Assembly: GCA_040755615.1 (NCBI GenBank)
Contig: JBFMAL010000021.1
Coordinates: 1-49,254, forward strand
Source of the DNA: DYEP01 sp040755615
Lineage (GTDB): Bacteria; Bacillota; Sulfobacillia; DUSP01; DYEP01
Direction: 5' to 3'
Length of the DNA stretch: 49,254 bases
The position numbers were made by a program, and so were the translations under genes. Below, in pieces: positions 1 through 8,170 of this stretch. The notes beneath the pieces were generated by a model. The model was not told where the DNA came from, did no database searches, and worked only from the letters and a program-made list of their open reading frames with translations. Positions within the stretch are counted from its first letter, which is position 1; each line of letters begins with the position of its first letter.

Positions 1-43
1 TCTACTACCCGTTGCAAAACAAAGGCCTTATTCAATTCAGACT

Positions 44-125
44 GCGACAATGTCACCATCACCTTGTTCATAGGTGACATTTTCACAGACTTTTTTCAAG
101 GTGACAATATCACAGCACGATCACA
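44..125. repeat. Short direct and inverted repeats at the left edge, possible transposon end
   Basis: Two adjacent units of 27 bases (72-98 and 99-125) both start with AGGTGACA and carry a TCACAG core, so they form an imperfect tandem repeat. A third, inverted copy lies at 44-57; bases 49-57 (AATGTCACC) are the exact reverse complement of 73-81 (GGTGACATT). Multiple short GTGACA/TCAC repeats are typical of the ends of IS21-like elements, but no transposase is visible, so that reading is an inference. The repeats could instead be an operator for a regulator. Confidence 0.4.
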
Positions 126-141
126 CACCTTGAGACGGAAA

Positions 142-170
142 TTGACGATGGTTAAATGTCATGGTATACT
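142..170 (+). promoter_or_regulatory. Sigma-A promoter of the infC operon
   Basis: A TTGACG -35 box (142-147) and a TATACT -10 box (165-170) are separated by 17 bases. Transcription would start near 177, leaving a leader of about 158 bases before infC. It is the only strong promoter seen upstream of the three translation genes. Confidence 0.75.
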
Positions 171-176
171 TTCACT

Positions 177-334
177 GTTGCAAAGAAGAAGCTGCCGCTT
201 CTCACCTTACAACGCCGGATCGCTGTTCGTAAGGTTGTTACCGGACGATATGGGCTTAGATACTAGGGTGGGAAGGCAGTTCTTCTCACCCCTTTGTTGT
301 TTTAAATAAGACTTAGGTCAAGGAGGTGACGACT
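177..334 (+). promoter_or_regulatory. L20-type autoregulatory leader of infC-rpmI-rplT
   Basis: The leader is long and structured: a small hairpin at about 186-201 (AGAAG/CTTCT) and a terminator-like hairpin at 266-291 followed by a T-rich run. In low-GC Gram-positives this operon is repressed by ribosomal protein L20, which binds the leader and promotes premature termination. Position, length and the attenuator hairpin fit that model. The L20-binding pseudoknot was not modelled, so the class assignment rests mainly on context. Confidence 0.6.
266..302 (+). terminator. Attenuator hairpin in the infC leader
   Basis: GGGTGGGAA (266-274) pairs with TTCTCACCC (283-291), nine pairs with one G-U, around an 8-base loop. 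A T-rich stretch follows from 292. It sits 44 bases before the infC start, as expected for a conditional terminator. Confidence 0.65.
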
Positions 335-853
335 ATTAGCAAGGACCTTCGTGTAAACGAGGCCATACGCTCTCGCGAGGTGCGACTTGTTGACGAAGCG
401 GGAGAGCAGCTGGGAATCCTACCGATCAGGGAGGCACTGAGGATCGCCCAGGAAAGAGGGGTAGACTTGGTGGAAGTGGCTCCGGCCGCTCGTCCGCCCG
501 TATGTCGGCTTATGGATTTCGGCAAGTTTAAGTATGAACAGTCAAAGAAGGAACGAGAGGCACGGAAGAAACAGAAGATCATTGATGTCAAGGAAGTTAA
601 AATGCGCCCGTCCATCGAAGAACACGACTTTGAGGTAAAGGTGAAGAGCGCTGAACGCTTCCTGAAAGATGGCGACAAGGTGAAATGCACCATAATGTTC
701 AGGGGGCGGGAAATTGCCCATTCCGACCTGGGCAAGAAGCTGCTCGAACGATTTGCAGCTAGGGTGCAGGATATAGCCAACATTGAGAGGACCCCTCGCG
801 TCGAAGGCAGGAACATGATCATGATTCTGACCCCCAAGCCGACGAAGGATTGA
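335..853 (+). CDS. infC: Translation initiation factor IF-3
   Basis: IF3 binds the 30S subunit, prevents premature 50S joining and proofreads the initiator tRNA and start codon. The protein of about 172 residues has the N-terminal domain (SKDLRVNEAIRSREVRLVD), a lysine-rich linker around residues 70-90 and the C-terminal domain with the MRPSIEEHDFEVK and GREIAH segments. The start is read as the rare codon ATT at 335: the ribosome-binding site AAGGAGGTGA (320-329) lies eight bases before it, and ATT-Ser-Lys-Asp matches the usual IF3 beginning. A GTG at 326 is in frame but overlaps the ribosome-binding site. AUU starts are known for infC in Escherichia coli and bacilli, where they let IF3 repress its own translation. 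First gene of the infC-rpmI-rplT operon. Confidence 0.95.
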   Translation: MSKDLRVNEAIRSREVRLVDEAGEQLGILPIREALRIAQERGVDLVEVAPAARPPVCRLMDFGKFKYEQSKKEREARKKQKIIDVKEVKMRPSIEEHDFEVKVKSAERFLKDGDKVKCTIMFRGREIAHSDLGKKLLERFAARVQDIANIERTPRVEGRNMIMILTPKPTKD

Positions 854-870
854 CGAAGGAGAGATTACAG

Positions 871-1068
871 GTGCCAAAACTTAAGACTCACAGGGGTGCG
901 GCCAAGCGGCTGCGTCTGACGGGAACAGGTAAGATCACCAGGGTGCACGCTTTCAAGCGCCACAAGCTGGGCAAGAAAGCAGCGAAACGCAAGCGCAGGC
1001 TGGGTCAGAGCACGCTGGTGCACCGGGCCGACAGCAAGAGGATGAGAAGGTTGATTCCCCATATGTAG
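871..1068 (+). CDS. rpmI: 50S ribosomal protein L35
   Basis: A small, very basic protein of 65 residues with the L35 pattern: KLKTHRGAAKRLRLTGTGK, then RHKLGKKAAKRKRRLG and a C-terminal KRMRRLIPHM. It is a structural component of the large ribosomal subunit. The start is taken as GTG 871, preceded by GAAGGAGA (855-862), because this gives the normal Met-Pro-Lys beginning and family length. It lies 17 bases after infC and 26 before rplT, in the conserved order of this operon. Confidence 0.96.
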   Translation: MPKLKTHRGAAKRLRLTGTGKITRVHAFKRHKLGKKAAKRKRRLGQSTLVHRADSKRMRRLIPHM

Positions 1069-1094
1069 GTCGGATTTACTAGGAGGTAGACAAC

Positions 1095-1448
1095 ATGCCC
1101 AGAGTTAAGACAGGCAAAACCAAGAGGGCCAGGCACAAGAAAATACTGAAGCTCGCCAAGGGGTATTGGGGTAGGAAAAGCAAGATCTTCAGGGCCGCGA
1201 ACGAAACGGTCATGAAAGCTCTCTGGTACGCTTATCGCGACAGAAGGCGGAGAAGGCGCGAATTCAGGAGGCTGTGGATCGCCAGGATTAATGCTGCAGC
1301 GCGGAACAACGGCCTTTCATATAGCAGGCTGATGAATGGGCTCAAGAAAGCCGGCGTGGACATCAATCGCAAGATGCTCGCAGATCTTGCTGTTAACGAT
1401 TCAAGAGCTTTTGGCCAGCTGGTTGAGACTGCGAAGAAGAGTCTTTAG
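1095..1448 (+). CDS. rplT: 50S ribosomal protein L20
   Basis: L20 binds 23S rRNA early in assembly of the large subunit and in Gram-positive bacteria also represses its own operon through the leader. The 117 residues are the normal length. The N-terminal arm (MPRVKTGKTKRARHKK) is rich in Arg and Lys, followed by the typical KGYWGRKSKIFRAANETVMK and YRDRRRRRREFRRLWIARIN segments. A strong AGGAGGT site at 1081-1087 precedes the ATG. It is the last gene of infC-rpmI-rplT; no clear terminator is visible before the next gene 31 bases away. Confidence 0.97.
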   Translation: MPRVKTGKTKRARHKKILKLAKGYWGRKSKIFRAANETVMKALWYAYRDRRRRRREFRRLWIARINAAARNNGLSYSRLMNGLKKAGVDINRKMLADLAVNDSRAFGQLVETAKKSL

Positions 1449-1479
1449 CCAGCCCTGAGGCCCGGGGGGTATAAGCGCG

Positions 1480-2814
1480 TTGACAAGCCCGGCAAACACG
1501 AGGTTTAGTCTGAGTCCAGCACGCGTACTCGTTCTGGGATTTGCGGGTGCTATCGCGCTAGGGACGTTGCTGCTTTTGCTTCCTCTATCAACGGCCCCGG
1601 GCAAGTCTACAGGATTTATCGACGCGTTGTTCACTGCTACTTCGGCGGTGTGCGTTACGGGCCTTGTGGTCGTGGACACGGGGACACACTGGAGTACGTT
1701 TGGACAGGTTGTCATACTGGCGCTGATCCAGGCCGGCGGCCTTGGCATAATGGCCATGTCCACCATGTTCGCCCTGCTCATTGGAAAGAAGATTACTTTC
1801 CGCGAGAGGATCGTGATCCAGGAGGCGCTGGGCCAACCGCAGCTGTCCGGGATCGTCAAACTGACAAAACAGATCCTTGCCGTGACGTTCGCCATTGAAC
1901 TGGCGGGAGCTGTACTTATGACTGTAAGGTTCAGCAGGGACTTTCCTCTCGGCACAGCAGCTTGGTACGGACTGTTTCACTCGGTGTCGGCATTCTGTAA
2001 CGCGGGATTTGACCTTTTATCCAAGAGCTTTGTGGATTACGTGGACGACCCTTTCATGAATCTTGTGCTCATGTCGCTGATCGTGCTTGGCGGCATCGGT
2101 TTTGTGGTGATATCGGAGCTGTTGTGGAGACGGTGTGGAAAGAGGTCGCTGCATACGTGGATAGTCTTAAAGGTCACTTCCGCCTTACTGGTGGTCGGCT
2201 TTATCACCATATTCGTACTGGAGTTTCAAAATGAAGAGACTCTTGGGAAATTAAGCCTGCAGGGTAAACTGCTCGGAGCCTTGTTTCATTCGGTGACACC
2301 GAGGACTGCAGGGTTCAACACGCTCCCTACCGGAAGTCTCAGGACGCCGACACTATTGTTCACCATGGTGCTCATGTTCATCGGCGGCTCTCCCGGCGGC
2401 ACTGCCGGCGGGATTAAGACCACGACCTTTGCGGCGCTGCTTGCATCGGTCTGGGCGACCCTGACGAGGCGCGAGACGATAGAGATCCACGGCAGGCGGC
2501 TCGGCCAGGACGCTGCAGAGAAAGCTCTGGCCATTATCGTCATATCAGTCGGAGTACTGATCCTGTCCGCCCTGGCCATATCGACAGTAGAACAATTCGA
2601 TTTCATGGATATCGTGTTCGAAACGACTTCAGCGTTTGGCACAGTTGGACTGTCGACCGGCATAACACCGAAGCTGAGCCCTCTATCCAGGATGTTTGTA
2701 ATCGTCACCATGTTCATAGGGAGAGTCGGACCCCTGACGCTCGCCTTTGCTATTGCTACCCCATCAAGGGCCAGGGCGCTCAGGTATCCCGAGGAGAAAA
2801 TCATGATAGGATGA
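1480..2814 (+). CDS. ktrB: Potassium uptake protein, TrkH/KtrB family
   Basis: The membrane-embedded, ion-translocating subunit of a Ktr-type K+ (Na+-coupled) uptake system. The 444 residues match KtrB length. The four pore repeats are visible, each with the selectivity-filter glycine: SAVCVTGLVV (about residue 50), SAFCNAGFDLL (about 170), TPRTAGFNTL (about 275) and SAFGTVGLSTG (about 385), joined by hydrophobic helices. The start is TTG at 1480, preceded by GGGGGGT (1464-1470). The regulatory subunit gene follows five bases downstream, so the two are co-expressed. The family assignment is firm; the choice of Ktr over Trk rests on length and the small single-RCK partner. Confidence 0.93.
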   Translation: MTSPANTRFSLSPARVLVLGFAGAIALGTLLLLLPLSTAPGKSTGFIDALFTATSAVCVTGLVVVDTGTHWSTFGQVVILALIQAGGLGIMAMSTMFALLIGKKITFRERIVIQEALGQPQLSGIVKLTKQILAVTFAIELAGAVLMTVRFSRDFPLGTAAWYGLFHSVSAFCNAGFDLLSKSFVDYVDDPFMNLVLMSLIVLGGIGFVVISELLWRRCGKRSLHTWIVLKVTSALLVVGFITIFVLEFQNEETLGKLSLQGKLLGALFHSVTPRTAGFNTLPTGSLRTPTLLFTMVLMFIGGSPGGTAGGIKTTTFAALLASVWATLTRRETIEIHGRRLGQDAAEKALAIIVISVGVLILSALAISTVEQFDFMDIVFETTSAFGTVGLSTGITPKLSPLSRMFVIVTMFIGRVGPLTLAFAIATPSRARALRYPEEKIMIG

Positions 2815-2819
2815 TGTAA

Positions 2820-3473
2820 ATGAAGGATTTTGCTGTTATTGGACTCGGCCGATTTGGCTCAAGCGTTGCCAGAACCCTGGCCAGTCAAGGTCATGGCGTA
2901 CTCGGCATCGATTCAGACGAGTGCAAGATTGCGTGCATGGCAAACGTGTTGACGCACGTGGTGCAGGCAGACGCAACGGACGAAGAAACCTTACGGGCAC
3001 TCGGTGTGAGGAATATGGACGCGGTCGTGGTGGCGATAGGTCAGGATATACAGGCGAGTATCCTGGTTACGGTTGTGCTGAAGGAACTCGGAGTGAAGCA
3101 GGTGATCGCCAAGGCAAGCAGCGATATTCATGGTAAGGTCCTCCTTAAAGTAGGCGCTGACAGGGTGGTGTTTCCCGAGCGGGAAATGGGTGCAAGAATT
3201 GCTCACAGCCTTGTTGCATCGAATATTCTGGACTTCATCGAGTTGTCTCCCGAGCACAGCATCGTGGAACTAAACGCTACCCGCGCGATGATAGGAAAGA
3301 CGCTCCGACAGCTTGAGCTCAGGGCCAAGTTCGGCGTGAACGTTCTGGCTCTAAAGCATGGTAAATCGGTGAACGTATCGCCACGGGCCGATGATTCTAT
3401 CAAAGAAGGCGACGTCCTGGTCATCATAGGAGAAAACGAGGCGCTTCACAGACTCGAGCGCCTGGCACAGTGA
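2820..3473 (+). CDS. ktrA: Potassium uptake regulatory protein, TrkA/KtrA family
   Basis: A cytoplasmic RCK protein that forms the gating ring of the KtrB channel and senses nucleotides. The 217 residues comprise a TrkA-N Rossmann domain, with the dinucleotide-binding GLGRFGSSVA motif at residues 8-17 and acidic DSDE near 32, and a TrkA-C domain from about 140, ending in the DVLVIIGENEALHRLE segment. One RCK module of this size is typical of KtrA, not of the duplicated proteobacterial TrkA. It begins five bases after ktrB. Confidence 0.92.
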   Translation: MKDFAVIGLGRFGSSVARTLASQGHGVLGIDSDECKIACMANVLTHVVQADATDEETLRALGVRNMDAVVVAIGQDIQASILVTVVLKELGVKQVIAKASSDIHGKVLLKVGADRVVFPEREMGARIAHSLVASNILDFIELSPEHSIVELNATRAMIGKTLRQLELRAKFGVNVLALKHGKSVNVSPRADDSIKEGDVLVIIGENEALHRLERLAQ

Positions 3474-3477
3474 AAAG

Positions 3478-4263
3478 ATGATTGAGAGTACGTCCAACCC
3501 CAAGGTGCTGTACGCATGGCGTCTTCTTCAAAGAAAGTGGAGAAAACGGGAGAAAAGGTGCGTCATCGAGGGGTTTCATCTTTTGGAGGAGGCGCTAAGA
3601 GCTGGTGTGAGTATTGAGTACGTGCTCGCCACGCCTGACGCCCTGAGCGCCGAACCCGAGATAGCGCGCCGCCTTGACTCCCGGAAGGTACCGGTATACA
3701 AATGCACCGAAAGGGTGCTGCAAAGGGTATCGGACGTGCAATCTCCGCAGGGGGTGGTGGCGGTATGCCAGATTCCTACTGTATCTTCCCCCTATGCGCT
3801 AAAGTTTTGCGTGCTCTTTCTTGAGGATATCCAGGACCCTGGGAACGTGGGTACCATCATCAGGATCGCTCACGCTGTCGGCGCCGATGCCGTCTACCTC
3901 ACAACGACCTCGGCTGACCCGTTTGGACCAAAATGCCTGAGGGCGAGTATGGGATCGGCGTTTCATATCCCCCTCTGTACGGTGGAGAACCAGGCTGCTT
4001 TCTGCAAAAAGTTGCCACCAGGCATTCCTTGGTACGCCGCCCATATGTCCGGTAAGTCCGTGTTTGATGTGCGGCTCAAGGCGCCGTTCGCACTGGCGCT
4101 CGGTAATGAAGGAGCGGGGCTCGGCGAAGGCCTGTTAAGGCATGTGCACGAGCAGGTGTCGGTACCAATGCCGGGAGGAGCCGAGTCGCTCAACGTCTCC
4201 GTTGCATGCGCTGTCATTCTGTATGAGGCGCTTCGGCAGTTCCGCCAGGTGGCACTCTTGTAA
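3478..4263 (+). CDS. rRNA/tRNA 2'-O-methyltransferase, TrmH/SpoU family
   Basis: A SPOUT-fold methylase that transfers a methyl group from S-adenosylmethionine to a ribose 2'-hydroxyl of RNA. The 261 residues hold an N-terminal substrate-binding domain (STSNPKVLYAWRL start; FHLLEEALRAG) and the C-terminal SpoU domain with its three motifs: DPGNVGTIIRIAHAVGAD (about residues 119-136), ALGNEGAGL (about 205) and LNVSVACAVILYEALRQ near the end. The gene starts four bases after ktrA. A homologous gene (ysgA) precedes pheS in Bacillus, and the same order is kept here. The exact RNA target is unknown. Confidence 0.9.
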   Translation: MIESTSNPKVLYAWRLLQRKWRKREKRCVIEGFHLLEEALRAGVSIEYVLATPDALSAEPEIARRLDSRKVPVYKCTERVLQRVSDVQSPQGVVAVCQIPTVSSPYALKFCVLFLEDIQDPGNVGTIIRIAHAVGADAVYLTTTSADPFGPKCLRASMGSAFHIPLCTVENQAAFCKKLPPGIPWYAAHMSGKSVFDVRLKAPFALALGNEGAGLGEGLLRHVHEQVSVPMPGGAESLNVSVACAVILYEALRQFRQVALL

Positions 4264-4287
4264 TCTGGCAGCGTGTTATGATATAAT
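4258..4287 (+). promoter_or_regulatory. Promoter for the yqzL-like / T-box / pheST unit
   Basis: TTGTAA (4258-4263) and TATAAT (4282-4287) are 18 bases apart, with a TG extension at 4279-4280. The -35 box overlaps the stop codon of the methylase gene. Transcription from about 4294 would include the small ORF and the T-box leader. Confidence 0.65.
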
Positions 4288-4328
4288 CGTACCAGCATAG
4301 GCTAGGAGAGACGAAAGGGCGTGGTTAA

Positions 4329-4421
4329 TTGACCAACAGCGCCAGTCTTTTCTGGAAGTTCTTTGAGGTGACAGGTTCTATTGAGGCTTACCTGATTTAC
4401 AGGCGACTCATCATGATGTAA
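4329..4421 (+). CDS. yqzL: YqzL-family micro-protein
   Basis: A 30-residue ORF starting at TTG 4329, directly after an in-frame TAA, and ending at TAA 4419-4421. Its core, LFWKFFEVTGSIEAYLIYR, matches the pattern I recall for the YqzL-like family of tiny Bacillota proteins (Phe-Trp-Lys, Thr-Gly, Ala-Tyr-Leu-x-Tyr). GAAAGGG lies about 10 bases upstream as a modest ribosome-binding site. The family's function is not known. It sits between the promoter and the phenylalanine T-box, so it would be made regardless of T-box state. The identification is from memory of the motif, not from a search. Confidence 0.7.
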   Translation: MTNSASLFWKFFEVTGSIEAYLIYRRLIMM

Positions 4422-4424
4422 ACG

Positions 4425-4680
4425 TAAGAGGCGAGGAAGGGGAGAGTAGACCCGGATAACCTTCGTTCAGGGAGGAGGCGCCGTGACTGTGAGCGCTTCT
4501 ACGGGGGTCGAGTCGAAGTTCACCCCGGAGCTCCGCGGCTGAAAACGGAAGTAGGCTGCGGCGGCGGTTCACCGTTATCAGAAACAGGACATGCTAGTGT
4601 CCTAAAAGAGAGGGTGTAAATACCCACTAAGGTGGTACCGCGGAAGTCAGGCTTTCGTCCTTTGGGCGAAGGCCCGTTTT
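4425..4680 (+). promoter_or_regulatory. T-box leader, phenylalanine-specific
   Basis: The leader senses uncharged tRNA-Phe and controls read-through into pheST. The conserved T-box sequence AAGGTGGTACCGCGG is at 4629-4643; its TGGT bulge would pair with a tRNA end having discriminator A, as tRNA-Phe has. Stem I features include GGAGAGTAGACC near 4440 and GAAG followed by the specifier TTC at 4519-4521, a phenylalanine codon. The terminator hairpin and T-run follow the T-box. Specifier, T-box and downstream gene agree with one another. Confidence 0.92.
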
Positions 4681-4684
4681 GTTT
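4650..4684 (+). terminator. T-box conditional terminator
   Basis: Bases 4650-4660 pair with 4664-4674 (11 pairs, two of them G-U) around a TTT loop. GTTTTGTTTT follows. The hairpin lies seven bases after the T-box sequence, where it competes with the antiterminator. Confidence 0.85.
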
Positions 4685-4708
4685 TAGTGAGGAAGGAGAG
4701 GGAGCTTC

Positions 4709-5734
4709 ATGATGAAAGAGGAACTGCTGGCCGCGCTCGACCAGGCAAAGGCACAGATCCTGGCTTCAAGCTCAAGCACCGAGCTGAAAGAGGTGAAGGT
4801 AAGGTTCCTGGGGAAAAAGGGTGTCATCACGCAGGCGCTTCGAGGCCTCGGACAGGTGCCCCCCGATGAAAGACCGGCGATTGGCAAGCTGGCCAACGAC
4901 GTGCGACAATCCATCGAAGCGCTTGTGGAGGCCAGGGACTACCAGATCAAACAGGCTGAGACCGATGCTCGGCTGAAGAAAGAGGCAGTGGACATCACCC
5001 TCCCCGGTGTGCTGCCGGAAGTTGGCCGAAAACACCTGATTACAAGAACCTTCGAAGAGATCGAAAGGGTGTTCTCGAACATGGGATACCAGGTGGCCGA
5101 GGGGCCGGAGATCGAAACGGACTGGTACAACTTCGTCGCGCTCAACATGCCAAAGGACCATCCCGCCCGCGATATGCAGGCGTCTTTCTACGTGACTGAT
5201 GATATCCTGCTCAGGACCCACACATCTCCGGTGCAGATCAGGACCATGCAACGGATGGCACCAAGGCTCCCCGTCCGGATCATCGCACCGGGCCGCGTGT
5301 ACCGGAGGGACGATGATGCGACGCACTCCCCTATGTTTCATCAGGTTGAGGGGTTGGTAGTGGACAGGGGCATTACGTTCGGCGATCTCAAAGGCGCGCT
5401 GTTAACGTTTGCACGGGAGTTTTTCGGCGAGGAAACCGAGATCAGGCTAAGACCCAGTTACTTCCCTTTCACAGAGCCTAGCGCAGAGGTGGACATTTCC
5501 TGCACCATGTGCGGGGGTGGCGGCTGCCGGGTGTGCAAAGGGACCGGATGGCTTGAGATCCTGGGCTCCGGGATGGTGCACCCCGAGGTGTTGCGGCACG
5601 GTGGCTACGATCCCGAAGAAGTATCGGGATTTGCCTTCGGTATGGGTGTGGAGCGCGTCACCATGTTGAAATACGGGGTCGACGACTTGAGGCTGTTTTT
5701 CCAGAACGACGCAAGATTCCTGGAGCAGTTCTAA
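4709..5734 (+). CDS. pheS: Phenylalanine--tRNA ligase alpha subunit
   Basis: Catalytic subunit of the (alpha-beta)2 synthetase that charges tRNA-Phe. The 341 residues match the family. An N-terminal coiled-coil (1-90) binds tRNA; the class II core follows with motif 2 (PGRVYRRDDDATHSPMFHQVEGL, about 195-217) and motif 3 (GFAFGMGVERVTMLKYG near 310-326). The CTMCGGGGCRVCKGTGWLEILG stretch is the usual cysteine-rich insert. The start is ATG 4709 (or 4712) behind GGAAGGAGAGGG. The T-box leader controls it, and pheT follows after a short gap. Confidence 0.97.
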   Translation: MMKEELLAALDQAKAQILASSSSTELKEVKVRFLGKKGVITQALRGLGQVPPDERPAIGKLANDVRQSIEALVEARDYQIKQAETDARLKKEAVDITLPGVLPEVGRKHLITRTFEEIERVFSNMGYQVAEGPEIETDWYNFVALNMPKDHPARDMQASFYVTDDILLRTHTSPVQIRTMQRMAPRLPVRIIAPGRVYRRDDDATHSPMFHQVEGLVVDRGITFGDLKGALLTFAREFFGEETEIRLRPSYFPFTEPSAEVDISCTMCGGGGCRVCKGTGWLEILGSGMVHPEVLRHGGYDPEEVSGFAFGMGVERVTMLKYGVDDLRLFFQNDARFLEQF

Positions 5735-5748
5735 AGGGGGCGATGAGC

Positions 5749-8154
5749 ATGCAGGTTCCATACCGGTGGCTCAGTGAATATGTGAAACTCGATATCCAGC
5801 CTGAGGAGCTTGCGGACAGGCTGACGCGCGCCGGGGTCCACGTGGATGAAGTAGCAAAACGGCGGGCGGAATTCGAAGGCGTACGAACAGGCATCATAAG
5901 GGCCATAGAACAGGCAGACGGGATGCGTGTCTGCAGCGTCAGCGTGGGCGATGCGGAGCTCTCCATCGTGACCGGTGCGACTAACGTTCGGGCGGGCGAC
6001 AGGGTTGCCGTAGCCGTGCCGGGGGCCGTACTGCCGAGGGGACAGCGCGTGGAGACCGCCGTCGTCAGGGGCAGACGGTCAGAGGGAATGCTGTGTTGTG
6101 CCACGGAACTGCTACTGGGTGAGGGACCGGGGAACAGAGAGGGAGTGCTGATCCTTCCTGCAGATACTCCGATCGGTACGGACGTGGCACAAGCGCTGGA
6201 ACTCTATGACGACGTACTGGTACTCGACCTTACGCCCAATTATGCCCATTGCCAGAGCCTGGTTGGCCTGTCCTGGGAGGTAAGTGCCGTGACGGGCGCA
6301 CCGCTTCACACGCCACCGACGGGACCCTTAAAGGAACAGGGTGGAGCCCTCGACGGCGGGGGAACGGTCAGAGTGCTGGCCCAGGACCTCTGTCCCAGGT
6401 ACGTGCTCAGGGTGTTCGAGGCTGTCACAGTTGCGCCTTCCCCGTTGTGGATGCAATGGAGGCTGCTGCTTTCGGGAGTGAGGCCCATCAGCAACATCGT
6501 CGATATTACCAACTACGTGATGCTGGAGATGGGGCAGCCCATCCACGCGTTCGACGCACGCCGGGTAAAGGACCGCGCCATCATCGTGAGACGGGCGGTA
6601 CCGGGCGAAATCATACGCACGCTGGACGGAGAACAGAGAACGCTGTCAGACGACATGCTTGTGATCGCGGACTCCTCGGGCGCCGTGGGCATCGCCGGGG
6701 TGATGGGAGGCGAGAACTCGGAGGTTAGCGACGATACCAGCTCGATCCTGCTTGAGTCCGCTTATTTCTCACCCTCCAGCATTGCCTCGACATCGCGCCG
6801 GCTGGGACTGCGGACGGAGGCATCAGCCAGATTTGAAAGGGGCGTCGACCCCTCAGGTACCGCCCGCGCGGCTGACCGCTGCGCATACCTAGTGGAGGAG
6901 ATGGGTATAGGCCGGGTCAGAAAGGGCGTCATCGATGTAGACGTGATGCGCCATGAGCCCAGGCGTGTGCTGGTGCGGCCGGACAAGGTTAATGCACTGC
7001 TCGGGACCGATATCAAAGAGGCCGAGATGCAGAGGATCCTGGAAAGGCTGAATTTCTCTGTGACCGCTGCCCCGGAAGGTTTGTGGGTTGAGGTACCACC
7101 CCGCAGGGTAGACGTGCTGCAGGAAGTGGACGTGGCAGAGGAGGTAGCACGGCTGTGGGGCTACGACCGGATTGAAACCACGCTGCCCTCTGGCAAGCTG
7201 ACGCGAGGCGGCAAGTCTGCAAGGCGACGGTGGCACGACGCGATGAGAGACAGGCTGCTGGCCATGGGGCTTGACGAGATCATCACCTATTCATTCGTGG
7301 ACCCCGCCACTGCCGATATGCTGGGACTTGGACCTCATGATGAGCTGCGCCGGGCCATACCGCTTGCCAATCCGCTAAGGCCCGAGCAGAGCGTCATGCG
7401 CACAACGCTGCTCGGAGGTCTTCTGGAAACCGCGGCACACAACCTGAAACGGCGGATCGAAAGCATGAGGTTCTTTGAACTGGGCCCCGTGTACAGGCCC
7501 CGGGCACTGCCGCTCTCCGAACTGCCCGATGAAAGAGTGTGCGTAGCAGGAGCAGCGTTCGGGCACAGAAAGCGACACTTCGGCGAGCCGGCAAGAGAAG
7601 CGGACTTTTTCGAGGTGAAAGGGTGGGTCGAAAACCTCGCGGCGCACGCGGGGGTAAGACCCGAGTTTATCCGGTCAGACCTGGTGTTCCTCCACCCTGG
7701 AAGACAGGCGTCCGTGCGCGTCGGCGAAAGCATTCTTGGATATCTCGGCGAGGTGCACCCCGATGTACTGGAGCGGTACGGTATCGGAAAACGCGTCGTC
7801 GTGTTCGAGATCGACCTCGATAGCCTTTATGCGTGTGAGGCTGCTTCGCCCCGGTACTCCCCGCTCGCGCGCTTCCCTGCTGTGGAACGGGATCTGGCAG
7901 TAATGGTGCCAAGGGTTGTATCGGCAGCAGATGTAGAGGCTATAATCAGGAGAGAGGGCGGTTCGCTCCTTGAGAAACTGGAGCTGTTTGACGTCTACAC
8001 GGGTCCCCCCGTACCCGAGGGCTACGTGAGCCTCGCGTATTCGATGCGCTACAGGTCCTGTGACAGGACCCTTTCTGACGAAGACGCAGAAGCGGTGCAG
8101 GCGCGCATCAGGGAGAGCCTCATCCGGGAGATCGGCGCTTCGCTCAGGTCCTGA
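5749..8154 (+). CDS. pheT: Phenylalanine--tRNA ligase beta subunit
   Basis: The large subunit of PheRS, carrying tRNA-binding, editing and structural domains. From the N-terminus: PheT N domain (VPYRWLSEYVKLD), EMAP/OB tRNA-binding domain (about 40-150), B3/B4 editing domain (about 205-370), B5 domain (about 400-475), the catalytic-like core (RPEQSVMRTTLLGGLLETAAHN) and the C-terminal anticodon-binding FDX-ACB domain (FPAVERDLAVMVP to the end). About 801 residues, a normal length. ATG 5749 is chosen because AAAGGGGG (5733-5740) lies eight bases before it; ATG 5743 is in frame but too close. Confidence 0.97.
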   Translation: MQVPYRWLSEYVKLDIQPEELADRLTRAGVHVDEVAKRRAEFEGVRTGIIRAIEQADGMRVCSVSVGDAELSIVTGATNVRAGDRVAVAVPGAVLPRGQRVETAVVRGRRSEGMLCCATELLLGEGPGNREGVLILPADTPIGTDVAQALELYDDVLVLDLTPNYAHCQSLVGLSWEVSAVTGAPLHTPPTGPLKEQGGALDGGGTVRVLAQDLCPRYVLRVFEAVTVAPSPLWMQWRLLLSGVRPISNIVDITNYVMLEMGQPIHAFDARRVKDRAIIVRRAVPGEIIRTLDGEQRTLSDDMLVIADSSGAVGIAGVMGGENSEVSDDTSSILLESAYFSPSSIASTSRRLGLRTEASARFERGVDPSGTARAADRCAYLVEEMGIGRVRKGVIDVDVMRHEPRRVLVRPDKVNALLGTDIKEAEMQRILERLNFSVTAAPEGLWVEVPPRRVDVLQEVDVAEEVARLWGYDRIETTLPSGKLTRGGKSARRRWHDAMRDRLLAMGLDEIITYSFVDPATADMLGLGPHDELRRAIPLANPLRPEQSVMRTTLLGGLLETAAHNLKRRIESMRFFELGPVYRPRALPLSELPDERVCVAGAAFGHRKRHFGEPAREADFFEVKGWVENLAAHAGVRPEFIRSDLVFLHPGRQASVRVGESILGYLGEVHPDVLERYGIGKRVVVFEIDLDSLYACEAASPRYSPLARFPAVERDLAVMVPRVVSAADVEAIIRREGGSLLEKLELFDVYTGPPVPEGYVSLAYSMRYRSCDRTLSDEDAEAVQARIRESLIREIGASLRS

Positions 8155-8170
8155 CAAGGAGGGGGTTCTA

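Noticed and set aside
64..309. Plus-strand frame of 81 residues in the infC leader
   Set aside because: It overlaps the promoter and attenuator, has no ribosome-binding site and no recognisable domain.
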